This document shows positions 43,001 to 50,642 of a stretch of 64,000 bases of DNA, piece after piece. Below the pieces are notes generated by a model, which was not told where the DNA came from, did no database searches, and was given only the letters and a program-made list of their open reading frames with translations. The stretch covers positions 24,243 through 88,242 of the forward strand of contig NZ_QJHK01000019.1 in the NCBI RefSeq assembly GCF_003202435.1. Direction: 5' to 3'. The DNA is from Flavobacterium cheongpyeongense (GTDB lineage: Bacteria > Bacteroidota > Bacteroidia > Flavobacteriales > Flavobacteriaceae). The first letter of the stretch is position 1, and each line of letters begins with the position of its first letter. Both the position numbers and the translations under genes were made by a program.

Positions 43001-43801
43001 ACCCGCAGCTTTTCCTTCAATCATACGGCTCACATCTACTACACCATCCACTTTTAATTCAGCAGCAGAGATTTTACTAATCGCTCCTGTAAAAGTTCTT
43101 TTTGAAGTTTTTTCGTATCCTGTAGTAATAACAACTTCTTTTAAATTCTGTCCTGCTTCATTTAAAACAATAGTCGGAGAAGTATTTTCGATTCCAATTT
43201 CTTTTGTCTCAAAACCTACATAAGAAATCACTAAATGACTGCTATTCGCAGGCATTTCGATAGAAAAATTTCCGTCAAAATCCGTTAGGACAGCTACTTT
43301 AGTTCCTTTTGCAAGAATTGTGGCTCCAGGTAACGGACTGCCGTTTATATCAGTAACTTTTCCTTTTATAATAGGACCGACTGATAATATTTCAAATAAG
43401 GAAGTACTTGATTCATCCGTAGTAAAACCATCTAATTTTGTGTTTTTTTGCAAAATAATCTGATTGCTAACTTCTGTGAAGGTAATATTAAATGGCTTCA
43501 GGATCCGGTTAAGTATACTGGATAAAGTTTCCTGATTAGCCTCTATACTAATTTTTTGATTTAGCTGTGGCAATCTTGAATTGTATGAAAATTTTACATG
43601 CGCAGATTTTCCAAGTTTAGACAACGTATTGTCTAAACTTAAATTTTCGACTGCAATACTAACTTTTGTATCTAATTTTCTCTGTCCATTCACACTGTTC
43701 GCCATTGTAACGCTTGAAAACACAAGCGCTAAGACGAACTGAAATAGCGTTATTTTCATGATTCGATGGAGTAATCGTTGTTTAACAACTGGTTTTTTCA
43801 T
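40073..43801 (-). CDS. SusC/RagA TonB-linked outer-membrane transporter with STN domain
   Basis: A 1242-residue protein. After the signal peptide (to about residue 40), an STN domain (about 45-115; LSLDNTLSKLGKSAHVKFSYNSRLPQLNQ) is followed by a carboxypeptidase-D regulatory-like domain (about 144-220; IKGKVTDINGSPLPGATILAKG), the TonB-dependent plug (VVITTGYEKTSKRTFTGAISKI...DIQSIEILKDASATSIYGSRSLNGVVVITTKQG) and a 22-strand barrel to the end (TSQYTFTLNISL). The STN domain, together with the upstream sigma and FecR genes, means substrate sensing activates its own transcription. Gene order with susD and the metallohydrolase is standard. Confidence 0.95.
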   Translation of the reverse strand: MKKPVVKQRLLHRIMKITLFQFVLALVFSSVTMANSVNGQRKLDTKVSIAVENLSLDNTLSKLGKSAHVKFSYNSRLPQLNQKISIEANQETLSSILNRILKPFNITFTEVSNQIILQKNTKLDGFTTDESSTSLFEILSVGPIIKGKVTDINGSPLPGATILAKGTKVAVLTDFDGNFSIEMPANSSHLVISYVGFETKEIGIENTSPTIVLNEAGQNLKEVVITTGYEKTSKRTFTGAISKISAAELKVDGVVDVSRMIEGKAAGVTVQNITGTFGTAPKITVRGSSSIFGDTKPLWVIDGVVQEDIINLTFADLASGNSETLLSSSIAGLNANDIQSIEILKDASATSIYGSRSLNGVVVITTKQGRRDSPLKVSYSLEQTVRAVPNYSQYDILNSQESMSIFKEMESKGYLDLPSTVNGRYGGAYNILGRAINTYVPETDSYLVNNDPVSRNNFLKKYELANTDWFSVLFRPSITQNHSLSFSGGGKNNTFYASLGYYTDPGWTIADDVKQISSNIKGTFYVNDRLNVTLSTMASVRDQGAPGSYESEKDVVFGKVTRDFDINPFNYVLNTSRTLRPYDENGNLEYYRNNWAKMNIINELKNNFMEIQVKDIRFQLDMDYKINPHLNYNLTGSARFANTSREHKIMENSNVVGAYKAGTPDGEDGVNTLVRDQNIFLYQDPNDLTAPKVSVLPNGGFLRKFTNDLTSYNLRNSISYRNTLNDKHELEGLFGTELRVVDRSSDNFTAAGLQYDRGLTAFTDPRIIEKIINGGDSYYGFNEEKERTVGFFGKVGYTYDRRYTASVTGRYDGSNRQGNSDSSRWLPTYTFSGKWNVAEEKFMKNIESVNTLALRASYGLTATAGPATNSLAIYKSYITDRFNLDDRESGINIEELQNGSLTWEKQFETNIGVDLGMFNNRVQFTSDVYSRKAFDLVDYVITSGIGGQRIRQGNNADMETKGLEIGFTTKNFDNRDFKWSTTLNFSVYTQKITRLENTPTAFDLIDANGGNTIGHPRNSLYSYQFTGLNNQGLPTFIMADGETDNITGANFQDNIDVTKYLKYEGSIEPNKSLGLANTFTYKNWSLYVFFVASGGNKVRLNPVYDSTYDDLTVFTKDFTNRWINPGDENYTNIPVIADKRLNANYGGERTLERAYNTYNYSDARIADGDFVRLKNISLSWEFPSDFKKKLGLSTFTLKGSAVNPWLLYSDKRLNGQDPEFRNSGGVAMPVTSQYTFTLNISL

Positions 43802-43887
43802 AATTTTGGTTTGGTTTTAATTATACTATTCGTGTGTACTTAGAAACGTAATAAATGACTCTTTACAGAGAGTGATTTACTTTTATC

Positions 43888-43920
43888 AAGTGTCGGATAT
43901 GTTACAGCATACCGACACTT
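43888..43920 (+). terminator. Terminator-like hairpin oriented against the FecR-SusC genes
   Basis: AAGTGTCGG (43888-43896) pairs with CCGACACTT (43912-43920). The T-run TTTTTT follows on the plus strand, not on the minus strand where both flanking genes lie. It could stop antisense transcription or act as an RNA switch between fecR and susC. A TACGTTTC near 43840 on the minus strand is only a weak -7 element. Confidence 0.55.
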
Positions 43921-43986
43921 TTTTATGTTTTTTTTACATAGGCGGTTATTGTTATATTTAGTTGTTATAAAATTTTAAATTCAATA

Positions 43987-45096
43987 TTAATTACAGCCTT
44001 CAGATGTTATTACAATCTGATTTCCGTTCATCTCGAAACTGGTTTCATTTCCTATGCTTTTACAAATAATTTTAAGTTTTTCTGATAATGGCTGGTCGCT
44101 TAATGAAGTAGTTAAATAGCAATCTTTTAATTTATCTTCAGGGAAATCAATCTCAACAAGATAGGCTTGCTCTATTGTTTTAAAAATCTTTCTTACAGGA
44201 ATGTCTGTAAATTCAAAGCTTAATTGTTCAATACTTCCCACACTGCCAACCAATATTTTATCTTCTGTAATATTGGTGATCTTATTAAAAATCAAATCTT
44301 TTCTCAAAAAACGTAAAGCTTCATTAGGTAACAAAACAATCTCTTTTTTTGAGTTTCCTATTAATTCATTAGAACTTACCTTTACTTTTCCGGTGCGAAC
44401 AAGAACTTCTACATTTGGCTGATCTGAGTAAGCCCGTACCCGAAAACTTGTACCAACAACTTTTGTAATGATTTCGTTAGCATAAACCAAAAAAGGTTTT
44501 TGAGGATTTTTACTAATCTCAAAGAAACCTTCTCCGGATAAATAAACCTTTCTTTCGTTTCCGGTAAAGATTTTTGGGTAACTTAATTTACTGTTTGGCT
44601 GTAATAAAACAGAACTACCATCAGATAAGGTAATTATTTGCGGTTTGTTTGAATTATTTGTCTGTTCAACAAGTCCTTCGTTATTATCTTCAATAAGTTC
44701 TTTATAAGTAACTACTGAATGGCTAAGATTAAATTGATCATGGTAAAACCAAACCGATAAAAAAGCAAAAAATAAAGTAGCCGCAACTCCAAACCAATAT
44801 TGTCTTAAATATTTGACTGGAGAATGCTTAGTGGTATTATTGCTATTTTCTTTTTCCTCAATCTTAATCCACGTCGATTGCAATGCTGTGGTAAGTTCTG
44901 ACGAAGAAATTTTATTATGCGGAACTTTCATTGCCAACAATAAAAGCCTGGCATTTTCAACCATTTTCGCTCTTTGCTGGTTTTCTAAAGTCCATTCTTC
45001 CCAGCCATGCTCATCAACTTTGGTAAGTATCCAGTTACGGAATGATTCATCAGACAGGAAATCTTCAATTTCGATATAATAATTACGTTTTTGCAT
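43987..45096 (-). CDS. FecR-family anti-sigma factor
   Basis: A 369-residue protein: cytoplasmic anti-sigma part (1-98), one membrane helix (about 99-118; YWFGVAATLFFAFLSVWF), then the FecR domain (about 150-260; ITLSDGSSVLLQPNSKLSYPKIF...GEGFFEISKNPQKPFLVYANEIITKVVGTSFRV) and a C-terminal STN-binding DUF4974 domain. It relays the signal from the SusC STN domain to the sigma factor. Spacing to the sigma gene is 89 bases. It lies 185 bases before susC. Confidence 0.93.
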   Translation of the reverse strand: MQKRNYYIEIEDFLSDESFRNWILTKVDEHGWEEWTLENQQRAKMVENARLLLLAMKVPHNKISSSELTTALQSTWIKIEEKENSNNTTKHSPVKYLRQYWFGVAATLFFAFLSVWFYHDQFNLSHSVVTYKELIEDNNEGLVEQTNNSNKPQIITLSDGSSVLLQPNSKLSYPKIFTGNERKVYLSGEGFFEISKNPQKPFLVYANEIITKVVGTSFRVRAYSDQPNVEVLVRTGKVKVSSNELIGNSKKEIVLLPNEALRFLRKDLIFNKITNITEDKILVGSVGSIEQLSFEFTDIPVRKIFKTIEQAYLVEIDFPEDKLKDCYLTTSLSDQPLSEKLKIICKSIGNETSFEMNGNQIVITSEGCN

Positions 45097-45185
45097 CTAT
45101 AAATAAGGTTACAAAAACATAGAGGACAGTTTTGTTATTATATACTCACCAATTTGTGATTTTTTTTTATTTTTTTTAACTAAAA

Positions 45186-45794
45186 TTAAAAAACACCTGA
45201 AGATAATAACACAAGAATCGAAAAACTACCCTTCCATTCTTTTCGAAGGGTAAGTAATCCGCGATGTAAAAGATTACTAGCCGATTGATAATTTACATCT
45301 AACATCTCTGCTATTTGTTCAATATTAAGTCCTTGATTGTATCTCAAAAACAAAGCTTCTTTTTGTCTTGCAGGCAAATCATTTAGTAATTTATTAAGAT
45401 ACAAAACGCTTTCTGCTGTAGCTTCATCGGCAATAAGTTCATGCTCAACCGAAAAATCTAAAAGAAATTCAATTGAATCTGTAGTTGTAATTTTTCTAAA
45501 AATATGATCGCGCTCATATAGACGTGCTATCCTCTTTCGTACACTTGAAAGTAAATAAGCTTTTACGACATCAGGTTCCTGCAATGATTCCCTATACAGC
45601 CAAATATCAGCAAATACATCCTGAACACAATCCTGAACTTTCTCAGCAAAGGGCGAAAATGAATTTCCATAATTAATTAAATCACCATAGTACTTTTCAA
45701 ATAGCAAAGAAAATGACTTTTCATCACCCGCCTTCAGTTTGTTCCAAAGTTTATGGTCGTCATAGGTTTTTATTTTTAAAATTTGGGTCTTCAT
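45186..45794 (-). CDS. ECF RNA polymerase sigma factor
   Basis: A 202-residue sigma-70 family protein of the ECF type typical of Bacteroidota SusCD loci. Region 2 (about 20-100; FSLLFEKYYGDLINYG, CVQDVFADIWLYRESL) and region 4 (about 135-195; LNDLPARQKEALFLRYNQGLNIEQIAEMLDVNYQSASNLLHRGL) are clear. It should recognise the promoter of the downstream transporter, controlled by the adjoining FecR gene. No promoter motif could be singled out. The 46023-46054 hairpin belongs to the upstream gene. Confidence 0.94.
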   Translation of the reverse strand: MKTQILKIKTYDDHKLWNKLKAGDEKSFSLLFEKYYGDLINYGNSFSPFAEKVQDCVQDVFADIWLYRESLQEPDVVKAYLLSSVRKRIARLYERDHIFRKITTTDSIEFLLDFSVEHELIADEATAESVLYLNKLLNDLPARQKEALFLRYNQGLNIEQIAEMLDVNYQSASNLLHRGLLTLRKEWKGSFSILVLLSSGVF

Positions 45795-46022
45795 AAATAT
45801 TTTGCTTTATATTATAAATATTCATTCTGATGTATTTTTTAAAGATTTATCATTTTTTTACCTGGTTATTATAAAATGATTAATTTCTGTAGCTAAAATT
45901 TAACAAGACACAAGAATGAAAGTAAATTTTCACAAAAACATAACTATAATTTAACAATATATTTAGTTTTTGTTTTATAAATATAGGGAGCTAAAAATTT
46001 AAAAACAATTTTTTTACAAAAA

Positions 46023-46054
46023 AAAGGCAATTTCCTTTACAGAAAATTGCCTTT
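46023..46054 (-). terminator. Terminator following the gene at 46164
   Basis: AAAGGCAATTT (46023-46033) pairs with AAATTGCCTTT (46044-46054) with a 10-base loop, then T-rich DNA on the minus strand. The rest of the 45795-46163 gap is AT-rich, with the sigma gene promoter region and no ORF. Confidence 0.8.
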
Positions 46055-46163
46055 CATACAATATACAACTCATAAAAACTACTAACTACAGACAGTAGCA
46101 GTTGACGATTTAACACTATTACTGTAAAACAAAAGTAACTTTATAAGTTTCTATTTAGCAGCT

Positions 46164-46592
46164 TTAGAAAGCGACATTCCATCTCGGTAATTTTCCATTT
46201 TCATCCAAGAAGTTTTGCAAAACTTGTCCTTCAACAGCAGTTGGAATAGCTTTTACGTCTGCATTAAAAGTTTCATACCAAACCACTTCAAGAGCTTCAA
46301 TATTTTCTAGCTTCATTTGTGCAGGCCATGAATATTTTCTTCCTGTTTTCGCAAACTGATGTCCGTTTACAATTTTATCATATAGTCCACCATTTTTACT
46401 TTTTAAAGTACCATCATTCTGAACCGTTCCTGTAGAAGCTACCATAATTAATTCTTTTACATCATCTTCAACTGAATACACAACAAAAATTCCTGCACTA
46501 CCTTCCGGGGCATTGCAAACTTGTTCTAAACTGTCTTCTATCGTAAAAGTAAAACTGTTACTTACTTTAAACTTTTTTAATTCTTTGCTCAT
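46164..46592 (-). CDS. Hypothetical protein, possibly GIY-YIG-like
   Basis: A 142-residue soluble protein. The GIFVVYSVEDDVKELIMVASTGTV part, a central GGLYDKIVNGHQF, and a C-terminal AVEGQVLQNFLDENGKLPRWNVAF, where Glu sits like the catalytic Glu of GIY-YIG nucleases and the LPxWN ending is familiar in that group, suggest a divergent GIY-YIG fold. But the leading GIY and YIG motifs themselves are not present in classic form, so activity is doubtful. It lies downstream of sucD in the same direction, separated by 140 bases and a terminator. Confidence 0.5.
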   Translation of the reverse strand: MSKELKKFKVSNSFTFTIEDSLEQVCNAPEGSAGIFVVYSVEDDVKELIMVASTGTVQNDGTLKSKNGGLYDKIVNGHQFAKTGRKYSWPAQMKLENIEALEVVWYETFNADVKAIPTAVEGQVLQNFLDENGKLPRWNVAF

Positions 46593-46672
46593 TTTTCTTA
46601 TTTTTAAGTTACTAAGGTTCTGAGAATCTGAGCAACCAAGTTTTTAATTATATTCCGGACATTTAAAAATGT

Positions 46673-46705
46673 AAAAAAGTCTCAACAAAATATTGAGACT
46701 TTTTT
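46673..46705 (-). terminator. Terminator of sucD
   Basis: AAAAAAGTCTCAA (46673-46685) pairs perfectly with TTGAGACTTTTTT (46693-46705), 13 bp, loop of seven bases. It follows the sucD stop by 27 bases. Confidence 0.85.
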
Positions 46706-46732
46706 GGAATTTATTATTTTAAATATTGGAGA

Positions 46733-47605
46733 TTATCCTAATACTTCTTTTACTTTTTTACCAATTTCAGCTGGTGAATCAACAACGTGGATTCCGTTGT
46801 CTCTCATGATTTGTTTTTTAGCGGCAGCGGTATCATCAGAACCACCAACAATAGCACCTGCGTGTCCCATTGTTCTTCCTGCAGGAGCAGTTTCTCCGGC
46901 GATAAAACCAACAACTGGTTTACGGTTACCATCAGCTTTAACCCATTTAGCAGCATCTGCTTCTAACTGACCACCAATTTCACCAATCATGATGATGATT
47001 TCTGTTTCAGGGTCGTTCATTAATAATTCAACAGCTTCTTTAGTTGTAGTTCCAATGATTGGATCTCCTCCAATTCCGATAGCTGTAGTAATTCCTAAAC
47101 CTTGTTTTACAACCTGATCAGCAGCTTCATAAGTTAAAGTTCCTGATTTAGAAACGATACCTACTGAACCTTTTTTGAAAACAAAACCTGGCATGATACC
47201 AACTTTAGCTTCTCCGGGAGTAATAATTCCAGGACAGTTTGGACCAATTAATCTTGAATTTCTTTCTTTAACATAATTATTAGCCTTAATCATATCTGCT
47301 ACAGGAATTCCTTCTGTAATTGCTATAATTACTTTAATTCCGGCATCAGCAGCTTCCATAATTGCATCTGCAGCAAAAGCCGGCGGAACAAAAATGATAG
47401 AAGTATCGGCTCCGGCTTGGTCTACAGCATCTTTTACTGTATTAAAAACCGGGCGGTCTAAATGACTAGTACCTCCTTTTCCAGGAGTAACACCACCGAC
47501 AACATTAGTACCGTACTCAATCATTTGGGAAGCATGGAAAGTTCCTTCGCTTCCTGTAAATCCTTGAACAATTATTTTGGAATCTTTATTAACTAAAACA
47601 CTCAT
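46733..47605 (-). CDS. sucD: Succinyl-CoA synthetase, alpha subunit
   Basis: A 290-residue protein. The CoA-binding N-terminal domain has GFTGSEGTFHASQMIEYG and the GGVTPGKGG loop; the phosphohistidine segment is MGHAGAIVGG near residue 244. RLIGPNCPGIITPGEAKVGIMPG and KSGTLTYEA are conserved. With SucC it converts succinyl-CoA, ADP or GDP and phosphate to succinate and the nucleoside triphosphate in the citric acid cycle. The beta-subunit gene is not in the window, as in many flavobacteria. It is transcribed after the NTF2-like gene. Confidence 0.95.
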   Translation of the reverse strand: MSVLVNKDSKIIVQGFTGSEGTFHASQMIEYGTNVVGGVTPGKGGTSHLDRPVFNTVKDAVDQAGADTSIIFVPPAFAADAIMEAADAGIKVIIAITEGIPVADMIKANNYVKERNSRLIGPNCPGIITPGEAKVGIMPGFVFKKGSVGIVSKSGTLTYEAADQVVKQGLGITTAIGIGGDPIIGTTTKEAVELLMNDPETEIIIMIGEIGGQLEADAAKWVKADGNRKPVVGFIAGETAPAGRTMGHAGAIVGGSDDTAAAKKQIMRDNGIHVVDSPAEIGKKVKEVLG

Positions 47606-47691
47606 GATATATATTTTATGTAGTTTTTAAAATTGTGATGCAAAAGTAAGGTTTTGTAACTTATTTTTACCTCTTTTCTTGGCAAAAAATA

Positions 47692-48054
47692 TCACGAAAA
47701 TTGACTCATTTGATAACCTCGATACAATTTCCCGTCTTTTATCTGCCAAATCGTAAAAAAATGAGCCAGCAACATTTCTTCACGAGGGTTTTCAATCGTC
47801 TTCACATAGTGTGAATAACGTACCGAAACTAAATCGTCTTCAGCTATTATATGACTAATTCTAACTTTTGAACGAACATAAGCGCGGTTTAATTCATTTG
47901 CCATGTTTATTATCGAATCGTAATCCATATGGATCAATCCTTTACTGCTATTCCAGTCTATTGTCACATCAGGATGCAGATAGGTCTTAAAAATTTCACT
48001 ATCAATCAAAGCGTCCGATTTATAAAATTTTTGAACAAATTCTTTAATAGACAT
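47692..48054 (-). CDS. SnoaL/NTF2-like protein
   Basis: A 120-residue cone-fold protein with the SnoaL/NTF2 pattern: YKSDALIDSEIFKTYLHPDVTIDWNSSKGLIH at the start and MLLAHFFTIWQIKDGKLYRGYQM at the end. The family includes enzymes, binding proteins and unknowns; no catalytic assignment can be made. It starts two bases after the stop of the second lpxD-like gene (48057), so they form one transcription unit running to sucD. Confidence 0.78.
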   Translation of the reverse strand: MSIKEFVQKFYKSDALIDSEIFKTYLHPDVTIDWNSSKGLIHMDYDSIINMANELNRAYVRSKVRISHIIAEDDLVSVRYSHYVKTIENPREEMLLAHFFTIWQIKDGKLYRGYQMSQFS

Positions 48055-48056
48055 AG

Positions 48057-48986
48057 TTATTTCAATTTACTTAGAATTTCAGGGATCTTTTTGATATTGG
48101 CTAATTGCTTTAGCTTTTCTCTAGATTCTTCGATTGGAGTTCCAAAATAAGATTTCCCACCCTCAACCGATTTAGTGACCCCGGTCTGTCCCATAATAAC
48201 AGCCTTGGTTCCTATTGTAATGCCACTTGTTGTTCCTACTTGTCCCCAGATAGTCACTTCATCTTCTATAATAACGCAACCTGCAATACCGGTCTGCGAC
48301 GCAATTAAGCATTTTTTTCCAATTACAGAATCATGTCCAACATGTACCTGATTGTCAATTTTTGTTCCTTCACCAATTGTCGTATCCCCCGTTACTCCTT
48401 TATCAATTGTACAGAGGGCACCAATGCCAACATTGCTCTCAATTACAACTCTTCCTCCTGAAATTAACTGATCAAAACCATCTGCACGTTTCTTGTAATA
48501 AAAAGCATCAGCCCCTAAAATGGTTCCTGCATGAATAATCACGTTATCACCAATTATAGTGTGGTCATATATTGAAACATTAGAATGAATCAGACAGTTT
48601 TTACCAATTGTAACGTGGTTACCGATAAAGGAATTAGGCTGAATAACAGTTCCTTCACCAATTTTTGCAGAAGCTGCAATAGCTACGTTTGCAAACTCAA
48701 AAGGTTTAAAATGTTTTGTAAGATTATTAAAGTCCCTGAAAGGATCATCAGAAATTAAAAGAGCTTTACCTTCAGGACAATCTACTTTTTTATTAATTAA
48801 AACAATAGTAGCGGCTGATTGTAAAGCTTTGTCATAATATTTTGGATGATCAACAAAAACGATGTCTCCGGGCTCAACGACATGTATTTCATTCATGCCT
48901 GAAACCTCAAAGTTTTTGTCACCTATAAATTCGCAATTAAGCAAATTTGCAATTTCTTCTAAAGAGTGAACTTTTGGAAATTTCAT
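48057..48986 (-). CDS. Second LpxD-like UDP-3-O-acylglucosamine N-acyltransferase
   Basis: A 309-residue left-handed beta-helix acyltransferase, related to the lpxD gene at 52024 but clearly different in sequence. The N-terminal uridine-binding domain (1-90) is followed by hexapeptide repeats from about 100. TKIDNQVHVGHDSVIGKKCLIASQ carries the catalytic-site His as in LpxD. It may N-acylate the same UDP-glucosamine intermediate with another chain, or another sugar. It lies in the lpx run after efp and two bases ahead of the NTF2-like gene. Confidence 0.82.
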   Translation of the reverse strand: MKFPKVHSLEEIANLLNCEFIGDKNFEVSGMNEIHVVEPGDIVFVDHPKYYDKALQSAATIVLINKKVDCPEGKALLISDDPFRDFNNLTKHFKPFEFANVAIAASAKIGEGTVIQPNSFIGNHVTIGKNCLIHSNVSIYDHTIIGDNVIIHAGTILGADAFYYKKRADGFDQLISGGRVVIESNVGIGALCTIDKGVTGDTTIGEGTKIDNQVHVGHDSVIGKKCLIASQTGIAGCVIIEDEVTIWGQVGTTSGITIGTKAVIMGQTGVTKSVEGGKSYFGTPIEESREKLKQLANIKKIPEILSKLK

Positions 48987-49118
48987 ATTTTTAAATTAGA
49001 AAATTTATCAATTCGAAAATGCGTTAATAAGAAAATGAGTCCGTTAGATATAAATATTAAAATTGCTTTAATTCAAAATTATCTAACTAACTCATTGACA
49101 AATTATCTTAATTAAAAA
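48987..49118. repeat. efp-acyltransferase spacer with repeated-word inverted repeat
   Basis: TTAGAAAATTTATC, AAGAAAATGAG and TTAGAT (about 48995-49047) face AATTATCTAACTAACTCATTG and AATTATCTTAATT (first 20 bases shown). Words like AAATTATCTAA recur on the right arm. It is an imperfect hairpin without an ORF. Confidence 0.5.
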
Positions 49119-49685
49119 TTACTCTTTTACACGCTCCATATAAGATCCTGAAGCGGTATCAATTTTAATTTTATCGCCTTCGTTGATGAATAAAGGAACG
49201 TTTACAGTTGCTCCTGTTTCTACCGTAGCAGATTTTGTAGCATTTGTTGCTGTATTTCCTTTTACACCAGGTTCAGCATAAGTTACTTCTAATACAATAG
49301 ACGCTGGCATATCAACTGATAAAGGCAGGTCTGTTTCTGTATTAACCTGAACCATTACGTTTGTTCCTTCTTTTAACAAATCCGGAGCATCTAAAATGTT
49401 TTTGTTCAAAGAAATCTGCTCAAAAGTTTCTGCATTCATAAAGTGAAATTCAGCTCCTTCAGCATATAAAAACTGATAAGTGTGTGTTTCTACACGTACA
49501 TCTTCAATCTTGTGTCCTGCTGAAAAGGTATTGTCCAATACTTTTCCTGTTGTTAAACTTTTTAATTTTGTTCTTACGAAAGCTGGGCCTTTTCCAGGTT
49601 TTACGTGAAGAAATTCTATAATTTTATAAATATCGTGATTGTATTTGATACATAATCCGTTTCTAATATCTGATGTAGATGCCAT
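49119..49685 (-). CDS. efp: Elongation factor P
   Basis: A 188-residue protein of three beta-barrel domains. The KOW-like N-terminal domain has the tip loop HVKPGKGPAFVRTKLK, where the Lys next to Gly (Lys residue of KPGKG) is the modification site in other EF-Ps. Domains II and III carry EFHFMNAETFEQ and TEADLP-like signatures. EF-P rescues ribosomes stalled on polyproline. No epm gene is near. The gene lies in the lpx run, in the order typical of flavobacteria. Confidence 0.95.
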   Translation of the reverse strand: MASTSDIRNGLCIKYNHDIYKIIEFLHVKPGKGPAFVRTKLKSLTTGKVLDNTFSAGHKIEDVRVETHTYQFLYAEGAEFHFMNAETFEQISLNKNILDAPDLLKEGTNVMVQVNTETDLPLSVDMPASIVLEVTYAEPGVKGNTATNATKSATVETGATVNVPLFINEGDKIKIDTASGSYMERVKE

Positions 49686-49710
49686 TTTTCTTTTGTTTTA
49701 TTTACTTTGG

Positions 49711-49776
49711 TTAAATCGTTTAATCGTTTAACTGTTTTTTTCGATTTGAACGATTTAAACAAATAAACAATTAAAC
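49711..49776. repeat. lpxA-efp spacer with TTTAATCG/CGATTTAA words
   Basis: AAATCGTTTAATCGTTTAAC faces TCGATTTGAACGATTTAAAC (both 20 bases) with further TAAACAATTAAAC. Each arm has the same word twice. It forms a long imperfect hairpin in the leftward transcript. Confidence 0.6.
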
Positions 49777-49782
49777 TTTATT

Positions 49783-50568
49783 TTAATAATTTCCTGAATA
49801 TCCTTTCATTACACCTCTGGATGAGTTTCGGATAAAATCTAAGATTTCATCTCTTTCCGGAGTAGCTTCCATTTCTCCTTCAATAATACTCAAAGCTTGT
49901 GTTGTATTATAATTTTTTTGGTATAAAATCCTGTAAATATCCTGTATTTCTCTTATTTTTTCAGTCGTAAAACCTCTTCTTCTAAGCCCTACTGAATTTA
50001 TACCTACGTATGATAATGGTTCTTTTGCTGCTTTTGTATATGGCGGAACGTCTTTTCTTAATAATGATCCTCCTGAAATCATCGCATGATCTCCAACACT
50101 GATAAATTGGTGAACTGCTGATAATCCACCAATAATGGCATAATTTCCAATAGTTACATGACCTCCTAAAAGAACTCCGTTAACAATGATAGCATTATTA
50201 CCAACATGACAATCGTGGGCAATATGTGCAGTTGCCATTATTAAGCAATTATTACCTATGACCGTCTGACCTGAAGCTATTGTACCTCGATTAATGGTTA
50301 CACATTCTCTTATGGTACAATTATCACCAATAATTGCCAAAGAATCTTCTCCTCCAAATTTTAAATCCTGGGGAACTGCTGAAATTACTGCACCTGGAAA
50401 AATATTACAATTTTTACCAATTCGGGCACCTTCCATAATCGTTACATTTGAACCTATCCATGTACCATCACCAATAACAACATTATTGTGGATTGTTGTA
50501 AAAGGTTCAATTACAACATTTTTAGCGATTTTAGCGCCAGGATGAACATATGCTAATGGTTGATTCAT
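49783..50568 (-). CDS. lpxA: UDP-N-acetylglucosamine acyltransferase
   Basis: A 261-residue left-handed beta-helix protein of hexapeptide repeats (VVIGDGTWIGSNVTIMEGARIGKNC). The catalytic His is in IMATAHIAHDCHVGNNAII near residue 120, and the C-terminal helical part holds GINSVGLRRRGFTTEKIREIQDIYRILY. It transfers a 3-hydroxyacyl chain from ACP to the 3-OH of UDP-GlcNAc, the first step of lipid A synthesis. It sits downstream of lpxC-fabZ after a 74-base gap. Confidence 0.95.
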   Translation of the reverse strand: MNQPLAYVHPGAKIAKNVVIEPFTTIHNNVVIGDGTWIGSNVTIMEGARIGKNCNIFPGAVISAVPQDLKFGGEDSLAIIGDNCTIRECVTINRGTIASGQTVIGNNCLIMATAHIAHDCHVGNNAIIVNGVLLGGHVTIGNYAIIGGLSAVHQFISVGDHAMISGGSLLRKDVPPYTKAAKEPLSYVGINSVGLRRRGFTTEKIREIQDIYRILYQKNYNTTQALSIIEGEMEATPERDEILDFIRNSSRGVMKGYSGNY

Positions 50569-50642
50569 CTGTATTTTTTATATTTTAATTTAAAAAAATC
50601 TAATTTAGGCAACAAACGTAAACAATAAATTTGATTAAATGA

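Noticed and set aside
47642..47700. Possible tRNA or small RNA in gaps around sucD and the lpx run
   Set aside because: No cloverleaf or conserved tRNA boxes seen; sequences are AT-rich spacers and terminators.
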